NCBI GenBank assembly: GCA_910588205.1
Contig: CAJUQK010000001.1
Span: 1-64,000 of the forward strand
DNA from: an uncultured Eggerthellaceae bacterium
Lineage (GTDB): Bacteria; Actinomycetota; Coriobacteriia; Coriobacteriales; Eggerthellaceae
Reading direction: 5' to 3'
Length of the DNA stretch: 64,000 nt
The stretch's first letter is position 1. Each line of letters starts with the position of its first letter. A program made the translations under genes and the position numbers. Below, piece by piece: positions 56,183-64,000 of this stretch. Below the pieces are notes generated by a model that did not search any database, had not been told where the DNA came from, and saw only the letters and a list, made by a program, of their open reading frames with translations.

Positions 56183-58369
56183 ATGACGAAGATCGTTTCC
56201 GAGTTCGAGCTGTATGGCAAGTCCTATCGCTTCGAGACCGGAGAGCTAGCGAAGCAAGCAACAGGGGCGGTGCTCGTGACCTGTGGTGAGACCAGCGTCT
56301 TGGTGACCGCCGTGGTGTCCAAGCAGCAGCGCGACTACGACTTCTTCCCCCTGACCGTTGATTTCATGGAGAAGATGTACGCTGTGGGCCGTATTCCGGG
56401 AGGATATCTGAAGCGGGAGGCGAAGCCCTCTGATCATGGCACCCTCACCGCCCGCATGATAGATAGGCCCATCCGCCCGGGGTTTCCGGATGGCTTCAAG
56501 AACGAGGTGCATGTGGTGGCCACCACGCTCGTGAACGATGGCCAGAACCCGCCCGATGCCATCTGCGTGGGCGGTGCCTCTGCGGCGCTCCTGGTAGGAG
56601 GTGCTCCCTTCGATGGCCCGGCTGCCTGCGTGCGCATCGGCCGAGATCGTGAAACGGGGGAGTTCATCGTCAATCCCACCATCGCTGAGCAAGAGGCCTC
56701 CGATCTGGAGCTCACCATCGCCGGTACCAAAGATTACATCTCCATGGTAGAGGCTGGAGCGGATCAGATCTCTGAGGAGGACATGCTGGCTGCCATGACC
56801 TTCGCCCAAGAAGCCATTGCGGCTTTCTGTGACAAGCAAGCGGAGTTCATAGCCCAGGCTGATCCTACTCCTTTGGCCTATACCGTCCATGAGGCTGATC
56901 CGGCCGTGGCTGAGCGCGTGGGACGCTTCGCCTCCGAGATGGAAGCCGCCATCACCTCGGCTGACAAGGCAACCCGCCTTGAGCAGGTAGAGGCACTGAA
57001 GGCGCGCATCACCGCTGATGAGTTCACCGAAGAAGAGCAGCAGGCATGGGGCTCTGACATCGCCGCCGCCCTCAAGAAGCTGGAGAAGTCTGCCATGCGC
57101 CAGATGATCCTCCAGCGAGGGGAGCGGGTGGATGGTCGCACGCCCACGGAAGTGCGTCCGCTCCATATCGTTCCCGGGTATCTGCCGCGGGTCCATGGGT
57201 CCGGCCTCTTCCAGCGCGGTCAGACCCAGGCGCTCTCCGTTTGCACCCTCGGGATGCTCAATGAGTGGCAGCGCCTTGACACCATCTGGCCTGAAGAGGG
57301 TAAGCGCTATATGCATCAGTACAACTTCCCGCCCTACAGCACGGGAGAGACGGGGCGCATGGGTGCGCCGAAGCGCCGCGAGATCGGTCATGGCGCGTTG
57401 GCGGAGCGAGCGCTCTTGCCAGTGCTCCCCTCTGAGGATGACTTCCCCTACGCCATCCGCGTGGTCTCTGAGATCTTGGAATCCAACGGCTCTTCATCCA
57501 TGGCTTCGGCCTGCGGGTCAACCCTGGCTCTCATGGACGCCGGCGTTCCCATCAAGGCACCGGTCTCCGGCGTTGCCATGGGTCTCATCAAGGAAGGGGA
57601 TGACGTGGTCATCCTCACTGATATCCAAGGTCTGGAAGACTTCCTGGGTGACATGGACTTCAAGGTCTGCGGTACGGACACGGGCATCACGGCCCTTCAG
57701 ATGGACAATAAGGCCCGGGGCCTGTCCGTTGATATCCTGGCCCGCGCTCTGTCCCAGGCGAAGGAGGCCCGCGCCCATATCCTGGATGCCATGTTGGGCA
57801 CCATCAGCGCTCCGCGAGATGACATCAAGGATACGGCTCCCCGCATCGAGACCATCCATATTCCTCAGGACAAGATCCGTGAGGTCATCGGCAGCGGTGG
57901 CAAGGTGGTTCGCGGCATCCAAGAGGAAACGGGTGCCAGCATCGACATCCAAGAGGATGGCACCATCCATATCGCTGCGGTGGAAGGCACGGCAGGGAAG
58001 GCTGCCAAGGATATGATCTTGGCCATCGTGAAAGAGCCCGAAGTGGGCGAGGTCTTTGATGGCGAAGTGGTGGGCATCAAGGATTTCGGCGCCTTCGTTC
58101 GCCTGACCCCCAGCAAAGATGGCCTGTTGCATATCTCCAAGGTGGCCAATGGTCGCGTGGGAAGGGTAGAGGATGTGCTCGACCTGGGAGATGTGGTCAA
58201 GGTCCAAGTGACCGAAGTTGATCCGAAGACGGGCAAGATATCCCTGGACAGGCTTGATAAGCCGGACGCTCCTGCGGGAAGCGCTTCCCAGGGCGGCCCT
58301 GAGAACAAGACAGACAAGCCCCGCCCCGGTCAGGGTAATCGTCGTCCGCGCCGGAGCCATCACGCATGA
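56183..58369 (+). CDS. pnp: Polyribonucleotide nucleotidyltransferase (PNPase)
   Basis: PNPase is a phosphorolytic 3'-5' exoribonuclease and polymerase. It has 728 residues. It has two RNase PH-like domains (about 10-140 and 310-540), an intervening helical domain, KH (about 555-615, EVIGSGGKVVRGIQEETGA) and S1 (about 625-695, GEVFDGEVVGIKDFGAFVRL), plus a Gly/Pro/Arg tail. The catalytic-core wording CGTDTGITALQMD is standard. The start is ATG 56183, preceded by GAGGAGAAGGAAAG; the frame is open back to 56018, but that segment is the structured leader. Its TGA overlaps the dapB ATG. Confidence 0.96.
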   Translation: MTKIVSEFELYGKSYRFETGELAKQATGAVLVTCGETSVLVTAVVSKQQRDYDFFPLTVDFMEKMYAVGRIPGGYLKREAKPSDHGTLTARMIDRPIRPGFPDGFKNEVHVVATTLVNDGQNPPDAICVGGASAALLVGGAPFDGPAACVRIGRDRETGEFIVNPTIAEQEASDLELTIAGTKDYISMVEAGADQISEEDMLAAMTFAQEAIAAFCDKQAEFIAQADPTPLAYTVHEADPAVAERVGRFASEMEAAITSADKATRLEQVEALKARITADEFTEEEQQAWGSDIAAALKKLEKSAMRQMILQRGERVDGRTPTEVRPLHIVPGYLPRVHGSGLFQRGQTQALSVCTLGMLNEWQRLDTIWPEEGKRYMHQYNFPPYSTGETGRMGAPKRREIGHGALAERALLPVLPSEDDFPYAIRVVSEILESNGSSSMASACGSTLALMDAGVPIKAPVSGVAMGLIKEGDDVVILTDIQGLEDFLGDMDFKVCGTDTGITALQMDNKARGLSVDILARALSQAKEARAHILDAMLGTISAPRDDIKDTAPRIETIHIPQDKIREVIGSGGKVVRGIQEETGASIDIQEDGTIHIAAVEGTAGKAAKDMILAIVKEPEVGEVFDGEVVGIKDFGAFVRLTPSKDGLLHISKVANGRVGRVEDVLDLGDVVKVQVTEVDPKTGKISLDRLDKPDAPAGSASQGGPENKTDKPRPGQGNRRPRRSHHA

Positions 58370-59139
58370 TCGAAGTGGCAGTAGCCGGATGCTCCGGCAG
58401 GATGGGACAGGCGGTGGTGGATGCGGTCACCGCCGCCCCTGATCTGGAAGTGGTATGCGGCATCGACCCTGCGGGAGCCGCCGATGCGCCGTTTCCGGTC
58501 TATCCCAGCGTGAGCGAGGCGCTTGCGGCTGTCAAGGCTGATGTCCTGGTTGATTTCACTCGGCCCGATGTTGCAGCTGCCAATATGGAAGCAGCCCTTG
58601 CCCAGGGCGTGAATTGCGTTCTGGGCACTACGGGCCTCTCTGAGGATGATCTTACCGCCCTGGCAGCGGCAGGGAAAGAGGGCACGAGCCTCTTCTATGC
58701 TCCGAACTTCACCACAGGCGCTGTGCTCATGATGCAGTTCGCCAAGGCCGCCGCTCCCTATTTCCCCCAAGCCGAGATCATCGAGTTCCATCATTGCCGC
58801 AAGAAGGATGCCCCTTCGGGCACAGCCATGATGACGGCTCATCTCATAGCCGAGGCGCGCAAGGGTGAGGCTTCCAAGGCTCCCGGCAAAGAGACGGAAT
58901 TGGACGCTGCGGTGGGGGCTCGCGGGGCGCTCGTAGAGGGCATCCCTATCCATTCCCTGCGCTCTGATGGTTTCGTGGCCGATCAGGAGGTCGTCTTCGG
59001 CTCTTTGGGTCAGACGCTATCGGTGAAGCATGTCTCTTGGGATACCCAGTCCTATATGCCCGGTGTCCTTCTGGGGATCCGGGAATCGAGCCACCTGTCG
59101 GGGCTGGTCATCGGGCTTGAGAGCCTGATGAGCCTTTGA
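58366..59139 (+). CDS. dapB: 4-hydroxy-tetrahydrodipicolinate reductase
   Basis: This is the second lysine/diaminopimelate-pathway enzyme, NAD(P)H-dependent. It has 257 residues. The Rossmann motif is VAVAGCSGRMGQAVVDAV. The catalytic block is EFHHCRKKDAPSGTAM, containing the conserved His and Lys. NFTTGAVLMMQFA is also present. The ATG overlaps the pnp stop (ATGA). dapA follows after 71 nt. Confidence 0.95.
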   Translation: MIEVAVAGCSGRMGQAVVDAVTAAPDLEVVCGIDPAGAADAPFPVYPSVSEALAAVKADVLVDFTRPDVAAANMEAALAQGVNCVLGTTGLSEDDLTALAAAGKEGTSLFYAPNFTTGAVLMMQFAKAAAPYFPQAEIIEFHHCRKKDAPSGTAMMTAHLIAEARKGEASKAPGKETELDAAVGARGALVEGIPIHSLRSDGFVADQEVVFGSLGQTLSVKHVSWDTQSYMPGVLLGIRESSHLSGLVIGLESLMSL

Positions 59140-59210
59140 TGCTAGAATGGGTTCGCGAACGAAGAACCTCTGTTCGCCTCGTGAAGAGCACGGACCCAAA
59201 GGAAGATGAG

Positions 59211-60107
59211 ATGACAGACCCATACCCTTGCCTCGGCCGCATGATTCCAGCCATGGTCACTCCGTTCACCCCTGATCTGGAGCTTGACCTTCCTCGAGCA
59301 GCAGAGCTCGCTGATCGGCTCGTCCAGGGCGGGAGCGATGCCTTGGTGGTCAATGGCACCACGGGTGAGTCTCCTACGGTCTTCTATCCCCAGAAGCTGG
59401 AGCTCTTCCACACGGTGGTAGAGGCCGTTGCGGGAAGGGTGCCCGTCATCGCGAACGTGGGGGACAACTGTACGGCGGATACGGTGCAGTTCGCCGCCGA
59501 TGTCGCTCCTCTGGGTGTGGATGCCTTCATGTGCGTCGTGCCCTATTACAACAAGCCGCCCCAAGAAGGGCTCTACCAGCACTTCAAGGCCATAGCCACA
59601 TCCACTGACCTGCCCATCGTCTTGTATAACATCCCCGGCCGGTGTGCCATCAACATGAGCGCTGACACCACCTTGCGCTTGGCTTGGGATTGTGAGAACG
59701 TCGTGGCAGTCAAGGAAGCCTCCGGGGACCTGGATCAGGTAGCCCGCATCATCGAGGGGGCTCCTGAGGGCTTCGCGGTGTTCTCGGGGGATGATTCGGC
59801 TACGGTGGATATGATGAGACTGGGGGCTCAAGGCGTCATCTCCACCATCGGCAATGTGCTGCCCGAGCGCATGAAGGAGATAACGGATGCTTGCGCCCAT
59901 GGCCAGTGGGAGCAAGCAGATGAGCTCAATCACGCTCTGATGCCGCTCATGGAGGGCCTGTTCGAAACGGCCAATCCCATCTTGGTGAAGAAGGCCCTTG
60001 CATTGGTGGGATTCCCTGTGGGCGGCGTGAGGCTTCCCCTGATAGAAGCCACTCCTAAGCAAACGGAACGGCTACAGCAGATCATGACCCAGGTGGGTGC
60101 GTTGTAG
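59211..60107 (+). CDS. dapA: 4-hydroxy-tetrahydrodipicolinate synthase
   Basis: It condenses pyruvate with aspartate semialdehyde, the first committed diaminopimelate step. It has 298 residues. Motifs are VNGTTGESPTV, Tyr139 in LYNIPGRCAINMS, and the Schiff-base Lys168 in VAVKEASGD. The start is ATG 59211 with AAAGGAAG just upstream; an earlier in-frame ATG at 59136 lies in the end of dapB and gives a non-homologous 25-residue extension. Placement between dapB and RNase J makes this the biosynthetic copy, unlike the lyase at 9522. Confidence 0.95.
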   Translation: MTDPYPCLGRMIPAMVTPFTPDLELDLPRAAELADRLVQGGSDALVVNGTTGESPTVFYPQKLELFHTVVEAVAGRVPVIANVGDNCTADTVQFAADVAPLGVDAFMCVVPYYNKPPQEGLYQHFKAIATSTDLPIVLYNIPGRCAINMSADTTLRLAWDCENVVAVKEASGDLDQVARIIEGAPEGFAVFSGDDSATVDMMRLGAQGVISTIGNVLPERMKEITDACAHGQWEQADELNHALMPLMEGLFETANPILVKKALALVGFPVGGVRLPLIEATPKQTERLQQIMTQVGAL

Positions 60108-60139
60108 ACCGCTTCCCTTGAAACGAAGAAAAGGAAGCT

Positions 60140-62056
60140 ATGACTGAAGATAGACCTACTATGGATCACGGAAGCGCCTCTGGGCAAACCGGAAGCGCCC
60201 CAAATGGAAGACAGGGCGGCCAAGACCAGCCCAAGACAGACCAGAACAAGCGGAATCGCAAGAAGAGGACCAGCTCCTATAAGCATGTGAATCTGGAACG
60301 AGAGCGTCCGCGCTTGACGCGGGATGAGCACAACCAGCCCTCCCAGCAGAACCAGAAGAAGAACCCCTCCCATCGTCGGCGGCGCAAACCCAAGCAAGCG
60401 GGTGCCCAGCTCGAGATCGTGCCCTTAGGTGGTCTTGATGCCATCGGCAAGAACATGACGGCATTCTCCTGCAACGGAGACATGCTCTTGGATGATGCAG
60501 GACTCATGTTCCCCGATGACGACCATCCCGGCATCGATCTCATCCTGCCAGATTACACCTATGTGCTCGAGAATGCAGATAAGCTGCGCGGCATCGTGGT
60601 GACCCATGGCCACGAAGACCATACGGGCGCGTTGCCCTATCTCATGAAGGACCTGGACCGCACCGTCCCCATCTATGCCTCCAAGATGACCTTGGGGCTG
60701 ATCGAGGGGAAGTTCAAGGAGCACCGCATCAAGAATGCGAAGCTCGTCGAGGTCAAGTCCGGAGACACTGTGCAGTTGGGTTGCATGAAGATCACCTTCT
60801 TCTCGGTGAACCATTCCATCCCCGGCGCTCTGGGCCTGTTCATCCAGAGCCCGGCAGGCAACGTGCTGCATATGGGGGATTTCAAACTCGATCAAACGCC
60901 CATAGACGGCATCACCACTGATTTCGCCGCCCTGGCTCGTTTTGGCGATGCAGGGGTAGACCTCATGATGTCTGACTCCACCAACGCCACCAACCCCAGC
61001 TTCACTCCCTCGGAGGCCGAAGTGGGCAAGACGCTGAATCAGATCATCTCCCAGGCAAAACAGCGGGTCATCATCGCCTCTTTTGCCAGCCATATCCATC
61101 GCATGCAGCAGATTTGCGACGCAGCGGTGGCCAATGGCCGCAAGGTGGTCGTCACCGGCCGCTCCATGATCCAGAATACGGACATCGCCCGTAAGCTGGG
61201 ATATCTGAAGATCTCCGATGAGGATCTCATAGACGCCTATGAGCTGAAGGATATCCCCCCTGAGAACGTGGTCATCATGTGCACAGGCTCTCAAGGAGAG
61301 CCCCTCTCTGCGCTGGCTCGCATCGCCAATGGTGAGCATAAGACCATAGATGTGGAAGAAGGGGACACGGTCATCATCTCCGCGACACCCGTTCCTGGCA
61401 ATGAGAAGGCTGTCACCCGGGTCATCAATTCCCTGGCGAAGATCGGTGCCGATGTCTACGATAAATCCCGGGCCCGGGTCCATGTGTCGGGTCATGCAGG
61501 GGCTGAAGAGCTGAAGCTCGTGCTCTCCATCGTGAAACCCCATGCATTCCTGCCCGTCCATGGCGAGGCCACCCATCTGCGTGCCCATGCGAAGCTGGCT
61601 TCAGCCACGGGTGTGCCCGAAGAGAACATCTTCATCCTCGAGAATGGGGATACGCTGCTCATGACCAGCGAGGGCATCCGCCAAGGGGAGAGCGTCCAGA
61701 GCGGCATCATCTTCGTTGACGGGCTGTCTGTGGGTGATACCTCCCAAGACGTGCTGGACGAGCGCAGCTCTCTGGCCAGTCAAGGGTTCATCAGCGTCGC
61801 CGCTGCCATTGATTTCAGTCGGAAGCAGCTGGTGGGCAAGCCGGTCGTGGAGATGCATGGCATCACCGGTGGAGACGATGCTTATCTGAAGGACCAGACC
61901 ACCACGGTGGTCAAGAATGCCATCAGCCGTGCTCTCTCTCAGGGAGAGGTGCAATACCGCCAGATCCGCAAGGCCGTTCGCGATGCCACCTCTTCGCTCC
62001 TTTGGGAGAAGACGAAGCAACGGCCGATGATGGTGGTCAACCTGCTGGATGTCTGA
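60140..62056 (+). CDS. rnj: Ribonuclease J with basic N-terminal extension
   Basis: This metallo-beta-lactamase/beta-CASP RNase has 5'-exo and endo activity in mRNA turnover and rRNA maturation. It has 638 residues. Metal motif VVTHGHEDHTGALPYL, then SVNHSIPGALG, HMGDFKLDQ, SDSTNA and SGHAGAEELKL identify RNase J. The first 87 residues, before IVPLGGLDAIGKNMT, are a Lys/Arg/Gln/Asn-rich disordered extension as seen in actinobacterial RNase J, probably RNA- or partner-binding. dapA-rnj-ftsK order is typical of Actinomycetota. Confidence 0.95.
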   Translation: MTEDRPTMDHGSASGQTGSAPNGRQGGQDQPKTDQNKRNRKKRTSSYKHVNLERERPRLTRDEHNQPSQQNQKKNPSHRRRRKPKQAGAQLEIVPLGGLDAIGKNMTAFSCNGDMLLDDAGLMFPDDDHPGIDLILPDYTYVLENADKLRGIVVTHGHEDHTGALPYLMKDLDRTVPIYASKMTLGLIEGKFKEHRIKNAKLVEVKSGDTVQLGCMKITFFSVNHSIPGALGLFIQSPAGNVLHMGDFKLDQTPIDGITTDFAALARFGDAGVDLMMSDSTNATNPSFTPSEAEVGKTLNQIISQAKQRVIIASFASHIHRMQQICDAAVANGRKVVVTGRSMIQNTDIARKLGYLKISDEDLIDAYELKDIPPENVVIMCTGSQGEPLSALARIANGEHKTIDVEEGDTVIISATPVPGNEKAVTRVINSLAKIGADVYDKSRARVHVSGHAGAEELKLVLSIVKPHAFLPVHGEATHLRAHAKLASATGVPEENIFILENGDTLLMTSEGIRQGESVQSGIIFVDGLSVGDTSQDVLDERSSLASQGFISVAAAIDFSRKQLVGKPVVEMHGITGGDDAYLKDQTTTVVKNAISRALSQGEVQYRQIRKAVRDATSSLLWEKTKQRPMMVVNLLDV

Positions 62057-62109
62057 TCCACCATATCGCCCTCTTTTGAATGCAGGATCCAAACGAACGA
62101 CCAAGGGGA

Positions 62110-64000
62110 ATGGTGAGCGTGGCCCGTATGAGGAAGAAAGAAGAGAAGAAGCCCGGCCGTGAGCAGACCAAGAAGACGGCCGGGAAGACGAGCGCTCCGC
62201 TCAAGCGCCACAGGCCTGAAGCGGTAGAGGAAGAGAGCTCAGCGCTGTTGGATGATTCCACCAAGCGCGACATCGCAGGCATCTCCTGCATCGTGCTGGC
62301 CGTCATCTTCATGCTGCTGGTGGCCCTGCCCGCTGACGGTGCCTTGGTGAGCAGCATCGCTTCGGAATGGATGCATCTCATCTTCGGCGTGGGTGCCTAT
62401 ATGCTCCCCTTCATCCTGGCGGGCATCGGTGCTACCTTCCTCTTCCGTTCCCAGCGCCAGCGCGTGCCCGCCCGAGCCGCTGTGGGCCTCACCATCCTCT
62501 TCATCGCCCTCCTCGGTCTCATTGCCACCTTCACGCCTACGGCTGCACTGGGGGTGGAAGATGTTCAGCTCCTCTTCCTGAAGTCCAACCTGACGAGCCA
62601 TGGAGGGTATATCGGTGCCGGATTGGCCTTCTGCCTGATCAGCCTCTTCGGCAAGCTCATCAGCGGGGTGTTCTTCGTCGGGCTCATGATCATCGGTGCG
62701 GTGATCGTCGGGTTCTCCATATCGAAGACGCTGGAGCGCATCCGTATCAAGAAGCGTCAGCTGGCCGAGCGCCACTCCGGGGATCTGACCGGTATGCTCA
62801 GCAGTAAGCGCCTTCGGGTCCGCAAGGCTGATGACGTGCCGATGCGGGGCGAGATCCCTTACGCCCAAGACGAGCTTCCCTTCGACGAAGGGGCCAATGT
62901 CACGCGCCCCCTCGTCTTCGCTGAGGTGACCCCGCCCTCAGAGGATGATCCTGCTGCCCGGCGCATCCAAGCTGCCCGAGAGCTCTTGGGAGATCCGGCT
63001 TCGGCTCCGATGTCTGGGGTAGAGGTGTCCCCTCGCTTCCAGCCCGCGCCAGAAGAAGAGGAACCTGAGGCGTTTGAAAGCGCGCTCACCCAAGAGGTGT
63101 TCCACCCCCTACCGAACCTCGATGGCTTCGAAGAGGATGAGGCAAGCGAAGAGGAAGAGGTACGTCCCTTCGAAGAGGCCGATTTCGCTCGGTTGAAGGG
63201 TTGGAAGGGCTCAGATACTCTGAGGATTCCCAAGATAGACACCGGCGCCGTCAAGCTGGAAGGGCTTCCTCGGATAGAGCAACCCCTGAGGGTAGAGGAG
63301 TGGGAAGAGCCTGAGAAACCGGAGAAGCTTGAGGAAGAAGAGCTGCCGCCCTCTGACCCCAAGGAAGCTCCGAAGAAGGCCAAGGCAAAGCCTGCGGCCG
63401 CTCCGGTGGAGCGCGGTGGTTTCATGCTGCCGAATATGTCCCTGCTAGCAGCCCCTACCAAGCCTCAAGGGAAGGGGAGGGGGTCGGCCGAGCTTCAAGA
63501 GACTGCCCATACCCTCCAGCAGACCCTGGAGGACTTCGGCATTAGTGCTCAGGTGGTGGGCTGGATAGAAGGCCCCACGGTCACGCTCTTCAAGGTGGAT
63601 CTGCCCGCGGGCGTGCGTGTGAGTCGGATCACCAACCTGAATGACGATATCGCCCTGGCCTTGGCTTCTCCCGGCGTGCGCATCTTCGCTCCCATCCCGG
63701 GTACCAACCATGTGGGCATAGAGATCCCGAACAAGGTCCGGCAGACGGTGCTCCTCTCAGATGTGCTGGGGGATGCGCAGGAAGGGCCGCTTCAGATAGC
63801 CATCGGCAAAGACGTTGAGGGTCACTCCATCATCTCTGACCTAGCGCGCATGCCCCATCTGCTCATCGGCGGCACCACCGGTTCGGGTAAGTCGGTCTCC
63901 ATCAATGCCATGATCATGTCCATCCTCATGCGGGCCACTCCCGATGAGGTGCGCTTCATCATGATCGACCCGAAGCGGGTTGAGTTCACCCCCTACAACG
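62110..64000 (+). CDS. ftsK: DNA translocase FtsK (3' truncated by window edge)
   Basis: FtsK is a septal DNA pump that clears and segregates the chromosome terminus and activates XerCD. About 630 residues are visible. A basic N-terminus is followed by four to five spans (about 57-205), a long acidic Glu/Pro-rich linker (about 240-450), and the motor start ISAQVVGWIEGPTVTLFKVD. Walker A GGTTGSGKSVS lies near 588, and the Walker B region FIMIDPKRVE is the last visible block; gamma domain and stop lie outside. The start could be ATG 62110, GTG 62113 or GTG 62119, all in frame behind AAGGGG. xerD is in the same window. Confidence 0.95.
   Translation, partial: MVSVARMRKKEEKKPGREQTKKTAGKTSAPLKRHRPEAVEEESSALLDDSTKRDIAGISCIVLAVIFMLLVALPADGALVSSIASEWMHLIFGVGAYMLPFILAGIGATFLFRSQRQRVPARAAVGLTILFIALLGLIATFTPTAALGVEDVQLLFLKSNLTSHGGYIGAGLAFCLISLFGKLISGVFFVGLMIIGAVIVGFSISKTLERIRIKKRQLAERHSGDLTGMLSSKRLRVRKADDVPMRGEIPYAQDELPFDEGANVTRPLVFAEVTPPSEDDPAARRIQAARELLGDPASAPMSGVEVSPRFQPAPEEEEPEAFESALTQEVFHPLPNLDGFEEDEASEEEEVRPFEEADFARLKGWKGSDTLRIPKIDTGAVKLEGLPRIEQPLRVEEWEEPEKPEKLEEEELPPSDPKEAPKKAKAKPAAAPVERGGFMLPNMSLLAAPTKPQGKGRGSAELQETAHTLQQTLEDFGISAQVVGWIEGPTVTLFKVDLPAGVRVSRITNLNDDIALALASPGVRIFAPIPGTNHVGIEIPNKVRQTVLLSDVLGDAQEGPLQIAIGKDVEGHSIISDLARMPHLLIGGTTGSGKSVSINAMIMSILMRATPDEVRFIMIDPKRVEFTPYN

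Noticed and set aside
62110..64000. Possible frameshift in ftsK
   Set aside because: The frame is continuous from the start codons through the membrane spans, linker and Walker A; it simply runs off the window.

Overview
The window is a GC-rich chromosomal segment from an actinobacterial-type anaerobe, most likely of class Coriobacteriia. Three things point there. The right end runs rpsO-pnp-dapB-dapA-RNase J-ftsK, a gene order known from Actinomycetota. The machinery is Gram-positive in type: a zinc-ribbon S14, a zinc-lid adenylate kinase, hrcA with a CIRCE operator, MreBCD and RNase J. The metabolism is anaerobic, with a four-subunit pyruvate:ferredoxin oxidoreductase. Genus cannot be fixed from sequence reading alone. 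GTG and TTG starts and 1-4 nt stop/start overlaps are common. I saw no rRNA, tRNA, CRISPR array, insertion sequence or prophage.

Region 1 (1-6300) is the second half of the S10/spc ribosomal cluster: rplN (cut by the window edge), rplX, rplE, rpsN, rpsH, rplF, rplR, rpsE, rpmD, rplO, secY and adk. It closes with a terminator after adk, so the usual map-infA-rpmJ-rpsM-rpsK-rpsD-rpoA-rplQ part is not here. Region 2 (6300-16400) holds an orphan membrane protein resembling GT-C glycosyltransferases, nagB, and a leftward operon. That operon encodes a peptide-type ABC importer with a Tat-lipoprotein binding protein, a permease, a fused permease-ATPase and a second ATPase, followed by a DapA/NanA-family lyase. 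Region 3 (16400-21400) has porCDAB, a small unknown protein and a PucR/CdaR-type regulator.

Region 4 (21500-26550) has ruvCAB behind a LexA-box-like site, nagA directly downstream, and a leftward DUF1846 gene. Region 5 (26690-40740) begins with xerD. It continues as a long co-directional run: mreBCD, PBP2 and RodA (elongasome), a DUF697 protein, a radical-SAM/DUF2344 pair and a fused CydDC exporter. Region 6 (40770-44280) is a C39-like peptidase divergent from a VanRS-like two-component system, plus a 62-residue membrane protein.

Region 7 (44280-55580) is a dense run of RNA-modification, heat-shock and repair genes: dusB, hemW, CIRCE-hrcA-dnaJ, rsmE, mtaB, phoH, ybeY, dgkA, era, a zinc-ribbon/PASTA membrane protein, and recO. 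Region 8 (55720-64000) is rpsO, pnp, dapB, dapA, rnj and the 5' part of ftsK.

Most of the window is conserved core genome. The less explained parts are the GT-C-like orphan, the lyase attached to the peptide importer, the 77-residue protein beside por, the DUF697 protein tied to the elongasome, the VanRS/C39 module with its operator-like repeats, the kinase-less PASTA protein, and a small cruciform repeat at 9387-9476. I found no clear-cut new defence or mobile system.
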